Assembly: GCF_003992665.1 (NCBI RefSeq)
Contig: NZ_RZMX01000018.1
Coordinates: forward strand, 1 to 64,000
DNA length: 64,000 nt
Direction: 5' to 3'
Source of the DNA: Pelagibacterium montanilacus
Lineage (GTDB): Bacteria > Pseudomonadota > Alphaproteobacteria > Rhizobiales > Devosiaceae
The notes under the pieces were generated by a model, which was not told where the DNA came from, did no database searches, and was given only the letters and a program-made list of their open reading frames with translations. Positions 32,820-41,060 of the stretch are shown here, in pieces. A program made the position numbers and the translations under genes. Each line of letters opens with the position of its first letter. Position 1 is the first letter of the stretch.

Positions 32820-34565
32820 ATGCGAATTATAGGTCTGGCAGGGTTGATTGCTGCGGCACTTTCGGTGCCGGTTTCCGCCTCCGGGGACGTTGTCGTCGTC
32901 TATGACGCATCGGGTTCGATGTGGGGGCAGATAGATGGCGTCAGCAAGATTGAGATTGCCCGCGACGTCATGGCCGGGTTGGTGGATGGCTGGTCCGCGG
33001 ACACGGACCTGGGCCTGGTTGCCTATGGGCACAGGCGCGAGGCCGATTGCGGCGACATTGAAACCGTCATCGCACCCGGTCCGGTGGACCGGGCCGGCTT
33101 CAAGCAGACGGTGAACCAGATCGTGCCAAATGGCCGTACGCCCTTGTCCGCTGCAGTCGAGCACGCCGCCGAGCTGCTGGCCTGGCGCGAAAACCCGGCT
33201 ACCGTAGTGCTGATTTCCGATGGGCTGGAAAACTGCGAGGCCGATCCCTGTGCCCTGTCGGCTCAGCTCGCCGAGCAGGGCGTGGGGTTCACCACTCATG
33301 TCATCGGGTTCGACCTGACGCGCGAGGAACATGAGCAACTCGCCTGCATCGCCGACAATACCGGGGGCGTTTTCCTCCCGGCCCAGAATGCGGATGAGCT
33401 CGGTGACGCACTATCCCAGGTGCAGAGCGTGATCGACCTCGAGCCGGCGACCCGGCCTGCTGCGGAGCCGGCTCCTGAACCGGACGCCTTGGGCGGCCCG
33501 ATCACGTTAACAGCACCGGGGCAAGTGTCGATCGGGGCCGAGTTCGATGTGGCCTGGTCCGAGACGATCGACACGTCGGACTATGTCAGCATCGTACCGA
33601 TGGGCTCCGATGAAGGGGAGATGGAGAACTATCTCGTGGTGCGTGAGGACAGCGAAGGGGTCCTGACAGCGCCATCCGCACCTGGTGTTTACGAGGTGCG
33701 CTACGTGCTCAACGAGGGTCGCAAGACACTGGGTAGCGCGACCGTGGAGGTTACGGATGCCGCAGTGACACTGACGGCGCCCGAGGCGGTTGTGACCGGC
33801 GCGGAGTTCGATGTCGCCTGGTCCGATACGCTCAACGTCACGGACTATGTGAGCATCGTGCCCATGGGGTCCGATGAAGGAAAACTGGAGAACTATCTCG
33901 TGGTGCGCGAGGACAGCCAAGGGCTTCTGACAGCGCCATCGGAACCTGGTGTTTACGAGGTGCGCTACGTGCTCAACGAAGGGCGCAAGACGCTGGGTAG
34001 CGCCGCAATCGAGGTCACGGCGCCCGAGGTGATTGTCATGGGCCCGGACGTGGTGCGTGCCGAAGCTCCGGTTGACGTGTCGTGGTCCGCCACGGTCAAC
34101 GCTTCCGACTATGTCAGCATCGTGCCGATGGGGGCCGACGAGGGGCAGATCGATGACTATCTGGTCGTTCGGGAAGCCAGCGAAGGCACGCTGACGGCTC
34201 CGACGGGCACGGGGCTTTATGAGGTGCGCTACATCCTCAATGAAGGCCGCCGCACGCTGGCGAGCCTCACTCTCGAAGTCGTTGCTGCTGAAGCCCCGCT
34301 CGACGATGGCGCCGGGCTGAACGTACCCGCCAGCGCCGCGCCGGGAGCGCCAGTCACCATCGAATGGACTGCCGAGGTCGCCGGCGCCCGGATCGCGCTT
34401 GCCCGTGCCGATCAGCCCGATTTCAGCTGGGTGGAGGCCCATTCGACCGACGGTCTGCAGGCGCTGGATATCACCATGCCCGAGGAGGCCGGAACCTACG
34501 AAATCCGCTTTCTTGATATCGCCGGGCAGGACGTGCTCGGGCGCGCAATCGTGGAGGTTCAATGA
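32820..34565 (+). CDS. Secreted VWA-domain protein with tandem Ig-like repeats
   Basis: 581 residues. Signal peptide 1-20 (ending VSASG). VWA domain about 22-200 with MIDAS DASGS (VVVVYDASGSMWGQIDG), the conserved YGHRRE and a Thr/Asp in GRTPLSAAV; the TVVLISDGLENC strand follows. After a Pro/Ala/Glu linker come three ~87-residue repeats (about 228-490), each with DYVSIVPMGxDEG, YLVVRE and PGxYEVRYxLNEGRxTL, then a fourth diverged repeat to the C-terminus. It overlaps the next gene by 4 bp. Probably an extracytoplasmic metal-dependent binding protein; ligand unknown. Confidence 0.88.
   Translation: MRIIGLAGLIAAALSVPVSASGDVVVVYDASGSMWGQIDGVSKIEIARDVMAGLVDGWSADTDLGLVAYGHRREADCGDIETVIAPGPVDRAGFKQTVNQIVPNGRTPLSAAVEHAAELLAWRENPATVVLISDGLENCEADPCALSAQLAEQGVGFTTHVIGFDLTREEHEQLACIADNTGGVFLPAQNADELGDALSQVQSVIDLEPATRPAAEPAPEPDALGGPITLTAPGQVSIGAEFDVAWSETIDTSDYVSIVPMGSDEGEMENYLVVREDSEGVLTAPSAPGVYEVRYVLNEGRKTLGSATVEVTDAAVTLTAPEAVVTGAEFDVAWSDTLNVTDYVSIVPMGSDEGKLENYLVVREDSQGLLTAPSEPGVYEVRYVLNEGRKTLGSAAIEVTAPEVIVMGPDVVRAEAPVDVSWSATVNASDYVSIVPMGADEGQIDDYLVVREASEGTLTAPTGTGLYEVRYILNEGRRTLASLTLEVVAAEAPLDDGAGLNVPASAAPGAPVTIEWTAEVAGARIALARADQPDFSWVEAHSTDGLQALDITMPEEAGTYEIRFLDIAGQDVLGRAIVEVQ
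33502..34290 (+). repeat. Three tandem coding repeats of about 262 bp in the VWA gene
   Basis: Repeat units begin near 33502, 33764 and 34030. Units 1 and 2 are almost identical in DNA over long stretches, including synonymous sites (for example around GTTTACGAGGTGCGCTACGT), which points to recent duplication or gene conversion. Unit 3 is more diverged. Confidence 0.8.
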
Positions 34566-35356
34566 TGAATGGGATCGTCAAACGGCTTGGCGCCGGAGTC
34601 GTCATGGCCGCGCTGGTCTTGCTGCCGATGGCGGCGCAGGCCGAGATCGATGGGCACGGGCCCGATGCCTGGCAGGTTCATGGTGTGGCGCCCAACGACG
34701 TGCTCAACGCACGCATGGGGCCGGGCACCAGCTTTCCGGTGATCGAGACGTTCCGGCACGATGAACGCGGCCTCGAGCAGATCACCTGCGTGCCGTTCAT
34801 CACCATGGAGCACTATTCGGCGATGAGCGAGGCCCAGCTCGACAGCCTGCCGGCGCGCTGGTGCCTGATGCGCTCGTCGGACCTGAGAAAAGCGGGCTGG
34901 GTGGCGCAGCGCTATCTGGTGGAGGACGGCTATCAGCCGATCGATTCCCCCACCACCGGTCCCGGAGCCGTGCCGGGGGATCAGGTGATCGCCCATGCCC
35001 AGGACCTCGTGCGGGCGCTTTACGAGGCGGAGTTTCTGGCCACCCAGGGCGGACCGCATCCGCTCGATCCGGCCAATGCCGGCAATTATTTCTCCTCCGA
35101 TGTCGTGGCTGTCCTGCGTTCGGGCCCGCTCGGAGCCGATCCGCTCTACGGGGCGCAGGACTTCGACGGCTCGGTCGGCGAGCCGATGCCCGATCCTGAC
35201 CAGCCGATGCTGCGCGGGATGATCACCATCAACGTCGAGATCGTCAATTTCGGCAGGCCTCACACGGCGGTGTTTCGGCTGCGCGCCGATCCGAGCCGAC
35301 CGGGCGCGCCTCTTCGCATTTTCCGTATCGAGCACGAGGGCTGGTCCTTTCCTTAG
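34562..35356 (+). CDS. Secreted SH3-like domain protein, unknown function
   Basis: 264 residues. ATG 34562 overlaps the VWA stop. Signal peptide about 1-27 (ending AAQA). Residues ~38-110 look like a bacterial SH3 module: WQVHGVAPNDVLNARMGPGTSFPVIETF, ending in CLMRSSDLRKAGWVAQRYL, where GWVxxRYL is typical of SH3_3. The rest (~130-264) contains DLVRALYEAEFL and a beta-rich end with no family I recognise. Two cysteines in the SH3 part could form a disulfide. Its coupling to the VWA gene implies a shared extracytoplasmic role. Confidence 0.8.
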   Translation: MMNGIVKRLGAGVVMAALVLLPMAAQAEIDGHGPDAWQVHGVAPNDVLNARMGPGTSFPVIETFRHDERGLEQITCVPFITMEHYSAMSEAQLDSLPARWCLMRSSDLRKAGWVAQRYLVEDGYQPIDSPTTGPGAVPGDQVIAHAQDLVRALYEAEFLATQGGPHPLDPANAGNYFSSDVVAVLRSGPLGADPLYGAQDFDGSVGEPMPDPDQPMLRGMITINVEIVNFGRPHTAVFRLRADPSRPGAPLRIFRIEHEGWSFP

Positions 35357-35381
35357 GACACGGCGAACAAGGAGAGAAACG

Positions 35382-35927
35382 ATGAAGCACAGAACAGGGG
35401 CATCGATCGCAGGGGCGCTGGGGGTGCTGGTGTGCCTCATGGTGCCGGCATTGGCCCAGCTCGGCACGGCGGTGGGCACGCTCAGCGTCACGATCGACGG
35501 AGAGGCCTATGAAGGCGAGACGCTCGACGTGCCCTCGGAGGGCACGTCCACGGCGACGGTCCAGTCCTTCGGACCGGTCACGACGCTGACCATTCAGGCG
35601 CACGATCCGCAGTCCGACAGCATCATGCGTAATGTGATGGCGGTGGAACTTTCCCTGATGGGCAGCGATGCCTCCGCGTCAATCATGGAGGCGTCCGTGT
35701 CATGGTGGCCCGGAGGGATGGGCGAGCCATTCTACTATTCGGAAGGCAGCGGCACCGCGACAGACATCGTGATCGATACGCTAACCCTCGAGGATGGCGC
35801 CGAGGCTATTCAGGGCAGCGTCTCGGGGATGCTCTGCCGCCGCGACAGCTTCTTTGCCGATCCGGACATGGATGATTGCCGGATGGTCGAGGGCACTTTC
35901 GACACCCCGTTGCTCAAGGCTGAGTGA
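35382..35927 (+). CDS. Secreted protein of unknown function
   Basis: 181 residues with GGAGAG before the ATG and a signal peptide (1-25, ending ALAQ). The mature part is beta-rich and acidic (GTLSVTIDGEAYEGETLDVPSEGTSTATVQSF ... SVSGMLCRRDSFFADPDMDDCRMVEGTF) with two cysteines that could pair. I recognise no family. Last of the four plus-strand genes starting at 31820; the 25-bp gap suggests it is co-transcribed. Confidence 0.75.
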   Translation: MKHRTGASIAGALGVLVCLMVPALAQLGTAVGTLSVTIDGEAYEGETLDVPSEGTSTATVQSFGPVTTLTIQAHDPQSDSIMRNVMAVELSLMGSDASASIMEASVSWWPGGMGEPFYYSEGSGTATDIVIDTLTLEDGAEAIQGSVSGMLCRRDSFFADPDMDDCRMVEGTFDTPLLKAE

Positions 35928-35971
35928 AGGCAGGGGCTCCCCGGGCGTCATGCCCGGTGGGGCGCCGGTGG

Positions 35972-36079
35972 CTAGAGCATATCCTGTTCTGAGTGAATCA
36001 GGGCAGGGGCTCCAAGCTTTTGCTGTGTCGCGTTTCCGAACCGAAAAAGTGTTTCCACTTTTCCTGGAAACGCTCCAGC
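35972..36079 (+). repeat. Dispersed palindromic repeat, copy C (longest)
   Basis: Begins AGAGCATATCCTGTTCTGA and ends GGAAACGCTCCAGCC. It contains the shared core TGTGTCGCGTTTCCGAACCG, then AAAAAGTGTTTCCACTTTTCC. The 5' part (CCTGTTCTGAGTGAATCAGG...GGGGCTCC) is a decayed version of the perfect hairpin beside copy B, so hairpin and core form one composite element. Confidence 0.8.
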
Positions 36080-36083
36080 CAGG

Positions 36084-36122
36084 CCGCGGGGCGCCCGAGC
36101 AGTTCGCTCGGGTGCCCCGCGG
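36084..36122 (-). terminator. 17-bp hairpin after the TRAP/dehydratase operon
   Basis: CCGCGGGGCGCCCGAGC (36084-36100) pairs with GCTCGGGTGCCCCGCGG (36106-36122), one G-U pair, with a 5-nt loop. It lies 11 bp past the stop of the minus-strand dehydratase gene. No T run follows, but the stem is very stable. Confidence 0.65.
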
Positions 36123-36133
36123 CATATGTGGGT

Positions 36134-37285
36134 CTACCAGTTGGTGAACGAGCCGTCCCTGCGGCGCAGGTGCGGGGGTTCGGAGTACTCGAACGGCGCG
36201 GATTTGAGGTAGTCCTCGTTGACCTCGACCCCGAGGCCCGGGCCCTCGGGTACCTGGTAGTGGCTGCCCTTGAGTTCGGTCTGGACCGGGAATATCTCCC
36301 GGTTTTCAAAGCCCAGATCCTCGACCGGGCTCGCGCGGCACTCGAGCCAGGAGAAATTGGGCACTGCTGCGGCCATGTGAACCGATGCGGCGGTGCAGAT
36401 GGGACCGAGCGGATTGTGCGGCATCAGGTCGACGTAATGGGCCTCGCACCAGCCGGCGACCTTCATGGCTTCGGTGAAGCCGCCGACATTGCAGATGTCG
36501 ATGCGGGCGTGCTGGAGGATGTCGCGTTCGATATAGGGTGCGAACTGCCATTTCGAAGAGAATTCCTCGCCGATGGCAAAGGGCACGTCGGTCATGCGGC
36601 GCAGTGATTCATAGGCGGTCGGCGCTTCGTCGCGGATCGGCTCCTCAAGGAAGTCCAGCGTCCCGGACCCCAGCTTCTGGCAAAAGGACGCGGCCTCGGC
36701 GACGCTGAGCCGGTGATGGTACTCCACGCCCAGGATTGCCGCGTGGCCCAGTTCGGCGCGCACGGCACGGACCCAGTCCACCGTCGCAGCGATGGAATCG
36801 CGCGGCTCGTAGGTTTCGGTTTCCTCCTGAAAGCCGCCGAGCAGGCGGATGCAGTGCCAGCCTGAATCGAAAGCGATCCGGGCTTTTTCCACCATTTCGG
36901 GGCCGGGATCGGCGGGGACAGTCGCAAAGGCCGGCACGCTCTGGCGCGCCCGGCCGCCGAGAAGCTGGTAGACCGGCACGCCCAGCGCTTTGCCCTTGAT
37001 GTCGTAGCACGCGATGTCGATGGCGGAGATGGCCGCCGAGAGCACTCGGCCGCCCTCGAAATACTGGCTGCGATAAAGCTCCTGCCAGATTCCCGAGGCG
37101 TTCATGGGGTCGCGGCCGATGAGGAATTGCGAGAAGTGCTCGATGGCGCCCACGACGGCTTTTTCACGGAATGAGAGGCCGGATTCTCCCCAGCCATAGA
37201 TACCTTCGTCGGTCTCGATCTTGACGAGAAGCTGGTTCCGAACGCCTACCCAGACCGGATAAGCCTTGATTGCCGTGATTTTCAT
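36134..37285 (-). CDS. Mandelate racemase/muconate lactonizing enzyme-type sugar-acid dehydratase
   Basis: 383 residues, enolase superfamily. N-terminal capping domain (about 1-115), then the barrel. Metal ligands are visible as Glu in ILGVEYHHR, Glu in LDFLEEPI and Glu in FAIGEEFSSKW; DICNVGGFTEAMKVA and the catalytic-type His in DLMPHNPLGPICTAASVHMAA follow, as in galactonate and gluconate dehydratases. The usual Lys-x-Lys on the second strand is replaced (GWHCIRLLGG), which argues for dehydration with the His side as base rather than racemisation. Encoded with a TRAP transporter, so the substrate is probably an imported aldonate or similar sugar acid. Confidence 0.88.
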   Translation of the reverse strand: MKITAIKAYPVWVGVRNQLLVKIETDEGIYGWGESGLSFREKAVVGAIEHFSQFLIGRDPMNASGIWQELYRSQYFEGGRVLSAAISAIDIACYDIKGKALGVPVYQLLGGRARQSVPAFATVPADPGPEMVEKARIAFDSGWHCIRLLGGFQEETETYEPRDSIAATVDWVRAVRAELGHAAILGVEYHHRLSVAEAASFCQKLGSGTLDFLEEPIRDEAPTAYESLRRMTDVPFAIGEEFSSKWQFAPYIERDILQHARIDICNVGGFTEAMKVAGWCEAHYVDLMPHNPLGPICTAASVHMAAAVPNFSWLECRASPVEDLGFENREIFPVQTELKGSHYQVPEGPGLGVEVNEDYLKSAPFEYSEPPHLRRRDGSFTNW

Positions 37286-37338
37286 TTGGTGGTTCTTCTG
37301 TACTTTTCTTTGAGTAGCGGAGCGGGTTCGAGACCGCG

Positions 37339-38610
37339 TCAGTTGAGCAGGTCCGGCAGCCAGGTCGAGAGTTCGGGCACCAACACAAGCAGGACGATGG
37401 CCGCGAGTTGTGCGATGATGAAGGGCAGGAGCGCCTTAAAGAGCGGGGCAAGCCCGATATTGCCGATCTTCATGAGCACGAACAGCACCACGCCGAAGGG
37501 TGGGGTGATCAGCCCCATGGCGAGCGTGAGCATGATGACCATCGCGGCCTGGATAGGATCGATCCCGAGCTGCATGATCGTAGGCATGAGCAGCGGCACG
37601 AAGATGATCAGCGCCGCCCCGATATCGAGGAACATGCCAAGGATCAGCATCAGCACCACGACCCCGATCAGGAACAGGGTGGGATCGCCGCCAAAAAACG
37701 GCACCATGGCCGAAACAAAGCCAGAAATTCCGAGGAGGTTCAGAGCGTAAGACAGGATCGCGGCCGCTGCGACGAGGAAGTAGATCGTCGCGGTGACACG
37801 GGTCGAGACAACGACCGCCTGCCAGATATCGGCGATCGAAAGCGAGCGGAAGATCACCAGCCCAAGGACCAGAGCCACGAACACGGCGATGCCGCCGCCC
37901 TCGGTGGCCGTGAAGGCGCCGGTGACCATGCCGCCGACGATGACGATGGGCAGGATGGCCACAATGGCGCTTTCCAGCAGTAGCCGTGGCATCTGGCTGC
38001 GTTCGACCTTGATGGCCGATTTTGGCAGGCCCCTGGTCATGGCGGTGATAAAGACCACCGCGATGCAGGCGAGCCCCATGATCAGGCCGGGGATGACGCC
38101 GGCGAGGAACAGATCGACGATCGAAAGCCCGGAGACCGCGGCCATGATGATGGCGAGGCCGGACGGCGGAATAATCGGGCCGACGATCGAGGAGGATGCG
38201 GTGACTGCGGCGGCATATTCCGGCGTGTAGCCTTCCTCTGGCATGACCTTGAGAAAAAAGCGTCCCAGCGCCGAGGCGTCGGCGACCGCCGAACCGGACA
38301 CGCCGGCAAACAGAACCGAAGCGGTGATGTTTGTGTAGGCCGTACCGCCGGGGACCCGCCCCACCAGCAGTGAGGTGGCGCGGACGATGCGGTTGGTGAT
38401 GCCGCTGATGTTCATGAGTTCGGCGGCGAGGATATAGAAGGGAACCGCCAGGAAGATGAAGCTATCCACGCCGCCGAAAAAGCGGGTGATGATCACCTGC
38501 GGCGGTATGCCGAACTGCCAGATGCCGAAGGTACCGGCGAGCCCGAGCGCAAAGGCGATGGGAACGCCGAGAACGAGCAGCACGAAGGATATCGACGCAA
38601 CCCAGGCCAT
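37339..38610 (-). CDS. dctM: TRAP transporter large permease DctM
   Basis: 423 residues, about twelve membrane helices, DctM family. Typical segments: LGVPIAFALGLAG near the start, FFGGVDSFIFLAVPFYILAAELMNISGITNRIVRATSLLVGRVPGGTAYTNITASVLFAGVSGSAVADASALG, and IPPSGLAIIMAAVSG. It is the sodium-driven transport subunit working with DctQ and DctP. The order on the minus strand is dctP, dctQ, dctM, then the dehydratase (53-bp gap), so import and first catabolic step are one operon. Confidence 0.95.
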   Translation of the reverse strand: MAWVASISFVLLVLGVPIAFALGLAGTFGIWQFGIPPQVIITRFFGGVDSFIFLAVPFYILAAELMNISGITNRIVRATSLLVGRVPGGTAYTNITASVLFAGVSGSAVADASALGRFFLKVMPEEGYTPEYAAAVTASSSIVGPIIPPSGLAIIMAAVSGLSIVDLFLAGVIPGLIMGLACIAVVFITAMTRGLPKSAIKVERSQMPRLLLESAIVAILPIVIVGGMVTGAFTATEGGGIAVFVALVLGLVIFRSLSIADIWQAVVVSTRVTATIYFLVAAAAILSYALNLLGISGFVSAMVPFFGGDPTLFLIGVVVLMLILGMFLDIGAALIIFVPLLMPTIMQLGIDPIQAAMVIMLTLAMGLITPPFGVVLFVLMKIGNIGLAPLFKALLPFIIAQLAAIVLLVLVPELSTWLPDLLN

Positions 38611-38646
38611 CGGATTACCTCACATGAAGGGTTGATTGACTCGGCG

Positions 38647-39138
38647 CTAGAGGCGCTCGGGTTCGGCATTGGCGTGGGCAAATCCGGAGATCGCGCACAG
38701 CAGGATCTGGATCAGCATGAGCGCCGCGCCGACGGGAATGGCGAGGTAGACCCAGAACATGGAAATGCCGGAGGCCGCTGCCCTCTGGCCCATATTGCTC
38801 ACCGAGGCCGGCCAGCCGAAATAGATCAGGAGGACGCAGAAGAGGCCGGCCACGACATAGGTCGCCGTGAGCACCAGATGGCGACGGTGCCTGGCAAACA
38901 GCTCGCCCAGGCTTTCGACGGCCATGTGCTCGGCGTAGTAGATGGCGGCGGTGCCGCCCAGCATCATCACCCAGATCATGGAATAGCGCATAATCTCCTC
39001 GCCCCACGGGATCGACGAGCCAAGGACATAACGACCGAACACCTGCGAGAAGTTGAGACCGCACACGAACACGAAAATCGCGGCAGCACTCCACTGGCAC
39101 GCCAGCGCGAGGCCTTTGGAAAGCGTCTTTATGCCCAT
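38647..39138 (-). CDS. dctQ: TRAP transporter small permease DctQ
   Basis: 163 residues with four membrane helices (about 10-33, 50-68, 92-115 and 130-152). It carries the DctQ-family RYVLGSSIPWGEEIMRYSMIWVMMLGGTAA motif. It scaffolds DctM in the inner membrane. It is 36 bp upstream of dctM and 57 bp downstream of dctP; the latter gap holds a perfect 9-bp hairpin. Confidence 0.94.
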   Translation of the reverse strand: MGIKTLSKGLALACQWSAAAIFVFVCGLNFSQVFGRYVLGSSIPWGEEIMRYSMIWVMMLGGTAAIYYAEHMAVESLGELFARHRRHLVLTATYVVAGLFCVLLIYFGWPASVSNMGQRAAASGISMFWVYLAIPVGAALMLIQILLCAISGFAHANAEPERL

Positions 39139-39162
39139 GATGTCCTCCCTGGCGCAAAGCGA

Positions 39163-39186
39163 CCGCCCCTCGGATAGGAGGGGCGG
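39163..39186 (-). other. Intercistronic hairpin between dctP and dctQ
   Basis: CCGCCCCTC (39163-39171) pairs perfectly with GAGGGGCGG (39178-39186), 6-nt loop, in the dctP-dctQ gap. It probably stabilises the dctP message or partly terminates before dctQM, giving more binding protein than permease. Confidence 0.6.
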
Positions 39187-39195
39187 CCTTGCATG

Positions 39196-40221
39196 CTACT
39201 GGTCGCCGTAGACAGAGGCTTCGGCGTCTTCGACGGCCGCTTCGATGCGGTCAAGGACCTCTTCGCCGGCCTGGCCAAGAATGAACTCGCGGACCGGCTC
39301 ATAGACCGCGTCGCGGAACATCGACTTTTCCTCTGGCGAGGAAATGTGGACCTCGACGCCCATCTCGCGGATGGCGGCGATGGCAGCCCAGTCGCCCGTG
39401 GTCTTTTCCACGTTCTCAACTGCGGCCAGCACCCGGGCGCCATCGGCCACGATCTGCTGGTGTTCCGGGGACAGCGAGGTGAACCACTCGTCATTGGCCA
39501 CCACGATATGCAGGCCGAAAACGTGCTCGTTGAGCGTCATGTACTCGGCCACTTCCGCCGCGCCGCCCGAAAGGTGAACCGACGGGGGGCTTTCCAGCCC
39601 GTCCACAACGCCCTGCTGGAACGCCATGGTGGCTTCCGAGCCGGCGATCGGGGTGGGATCGGCGCCCAGGGCGGACACCATTTCCATGTAGACAGGGCTT
39701 TCCATGGTGCGGATCTTCATGCCCGCCATGTCTTCTGGCGTCTGGATCATCCGGTCGTTGTTGAGGAACGAGCGGAAGCCGTTCTGGGAGAAGGCCAGGG
39801 CACGGATGCCGGTCTGCTCCCGGATGTCCTCGAGCATCCACTGCCCGAATTCCCCGCTCATGACTTCCCATGCCACCGGAGCGGAGGGGAAGAGATAGGG
39901 CATCGACCAGGCCTGGATCGGCGCATAGAAGCCGGCGAACGCGCCGTCGGACGGCAGGGTCATGTGCAGGGTGCCCTGCTGGACCATCTCTGTGGTGTCA
40001 CGGACCGAGCCGAGCTGGTTGCCCGGGAAGATGCGGACGGTCAGGTCGCCGCCGCTCTTGTTCTCGACGTATTCCTTGAACGCGGTGACCGCGTTGAATT
40101 CGGGATTGTCGCCTTCGTACATCTCGAGCGCAAAGCGAATCTCTTCACTCATCGCCATCGGAGCGACCGCAAACGACGAAGCGGCCAGCAGGCTGACGGA
40201 AAGGGCGCGAAACAGGGACAT
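39196..40221 (-). CDS. dctP: TRAP transporter substrate-binding protein DctP
   Basis: 341 residues; AGGAGGAG before the ATG. Signal peptide 1-25 (ending AMS). DctP family: DNPEFNAVTAFKEYVENKSGGDLTVRIFPGNQLGS and GMKIRTMESPVYMEMVSALGADPTPIAGSE, where the Arg of KIRTMESP is the usual carboxylate anchor. It binds an organic acid in the periplasm; with the dehydratase in the operon a sugar acid is likely. Divergent from a GntR regulator. Confidence 0.94.
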   Translation of the reverse strand: MSLFRALSVSLLAASSFAVAPMAMSEEIRFALEMYEGDNPEFNAVTAFKEYVENKSGGDLTVRIFPGNQLGSVRDTTEMVQQGTLHMTLPSDGAFAGFYAPIQAWSMPYLFPSAPVAWEVMSGEFGQWMLEDIREQTGIRALAFSQNGFRSFLNNDRMIQTPEDMAGMKIRTMESPVYMEMVSALGADPTPIAGSEATMAFQQGVVDGLESPPSVHLSGGAAEVAEYMTLNEHVFGLHIVVANDEWFTSLSPEHQQIVADGARVLAAVENVEKTTGDWAAIAAIREMGVEVHISSPEEKSMFRDAVYEPVREFILGQAGEEVLDRIEAAVEDAEASVYGDQ

Positions 40222-40345
40222 TTTCTCCTCCTATGTTCTTAAGATTGATGGAGACAAACACCCAAATTATACAAAGTCAATGATAGATTGTGTGCTAATG
40301 GCTTTGCGGTTAGAGTTCGCCAGACTGCAAAAAGGGGAGTCGCAG
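40222..40345. promoter_or_regulatory. Divergent dctP / gntR promoter region
   Basis: An AT-rich island with a perfect -10 TATAAT on the minus strand (40271-40266) facing dctP. The flanking ATTGA...TCAAT half sites (around 40236 and 40276) form a wide inverted repeat that could bind the GntR protein. Operator assignment is tentative. Confidence 0.4.
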
Positions 40346-41020
40346 GTGAGCGAAGTTCTGGCATCGAGCGAGCGGAAAGTGTTTCGGCCCCGCCCCCGGA
40401 TGGGACTGGCCGAGCTCATGCGCGACGACATCGTTTCCGGCGCCCTGCCGGCGGGGAGCCTGCTCAAGACCATAGAACTTTCAAAGCGCTACGGGGTGAG
40501 CACCAATCCGATCCGCGAGGCGTTGCATCAGCTCAGCGGGGAGGGATTTGTCGTGCTCTCGCGCAACAGGAGCGCGCAGGTCCGGAGTCTGGATGAGACG
40601 TTCGTGCGCAATATCTTCGACATCAGGACGCTGATCGAGCCCTATCTGATCCGGGTGTTCGTCGAGCAGGCGCGCAAGGACGATCTTGATCGTGCGCGGG
40701 AGGTCCAGCAGCGGCTCGAGGTGACCCAGGGCGATCAGGTCGAGTGGGACAAGCTCGACGAGGAATTCCACGGCATCATGTACAAGCGCCACTTCAACGG
40801 CGAAGCCCGGGCGATCCGCCAGCGGCACGGGGAGGTGGTGAGGGCACTCGCGCGGCGCTACCCGATCAGTTCGGCTCGCCGCGCCACCGTGCTCAAGGAC
40901 CATTGGGAAATCATCGAGGCCGTCGAGGCCCACGATGCCGACCGCGCCGCCCAAGTGGTGGAGCGCCACGCAAGGGGCGCAGAGCGCCATCTGCTGCTCA
41001 GGATGCGGGAAGGCGCGTAA
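40346..41020 (+). CDS. GntR-family (FCD) regulator of the TRAP operon
   Basis: 224 residues from GTG 40346, chosen because AGGGGAG sits seven bases upstream; ATG 40298 and ATG 40280 are alternatives without a site. The winged HTH (about 18-75) reads LAELMRDDIVSGALPAGSLLKTIELSKRYGVSTNPIREALHQLSGEGFVVLSRNRSAQV. The FCD domain spans about 90-215 with metal-ligand-type Asp/His (RTLIEPYLIRVF, FHGIMYKR, HWEIIEAVEAHDADRAAQVVERHARGAERH). It is divergent from dctP and most likely represses the TRAP/dehydratase operon until the sugar acid is present. Confidence 0.9.
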   Translation: MSEVLASSERKVFRPRPRMGLAELMRDDIVSGALPAGSLLKTIELSKRYGVSTNPIREALHQLSGEGFVVLSRNRSAQVRSLDETFVRNIFDIRTLIEPYLIRVFVEQARKDDLDRAREVQQRLEVTQGDQVEWDKLDEEFHGIMYKRHFNGEARAIRQRHGEVVRALARRYPISSARRATVLKDHWEIIEAVEAHDADRAAQVVERHARGAERHLLLRMREGA

Positions 41021-41060
41021 GGGCGCCGGCGCTCTTCCGGTAAAAGATGAGCGGACCGGA

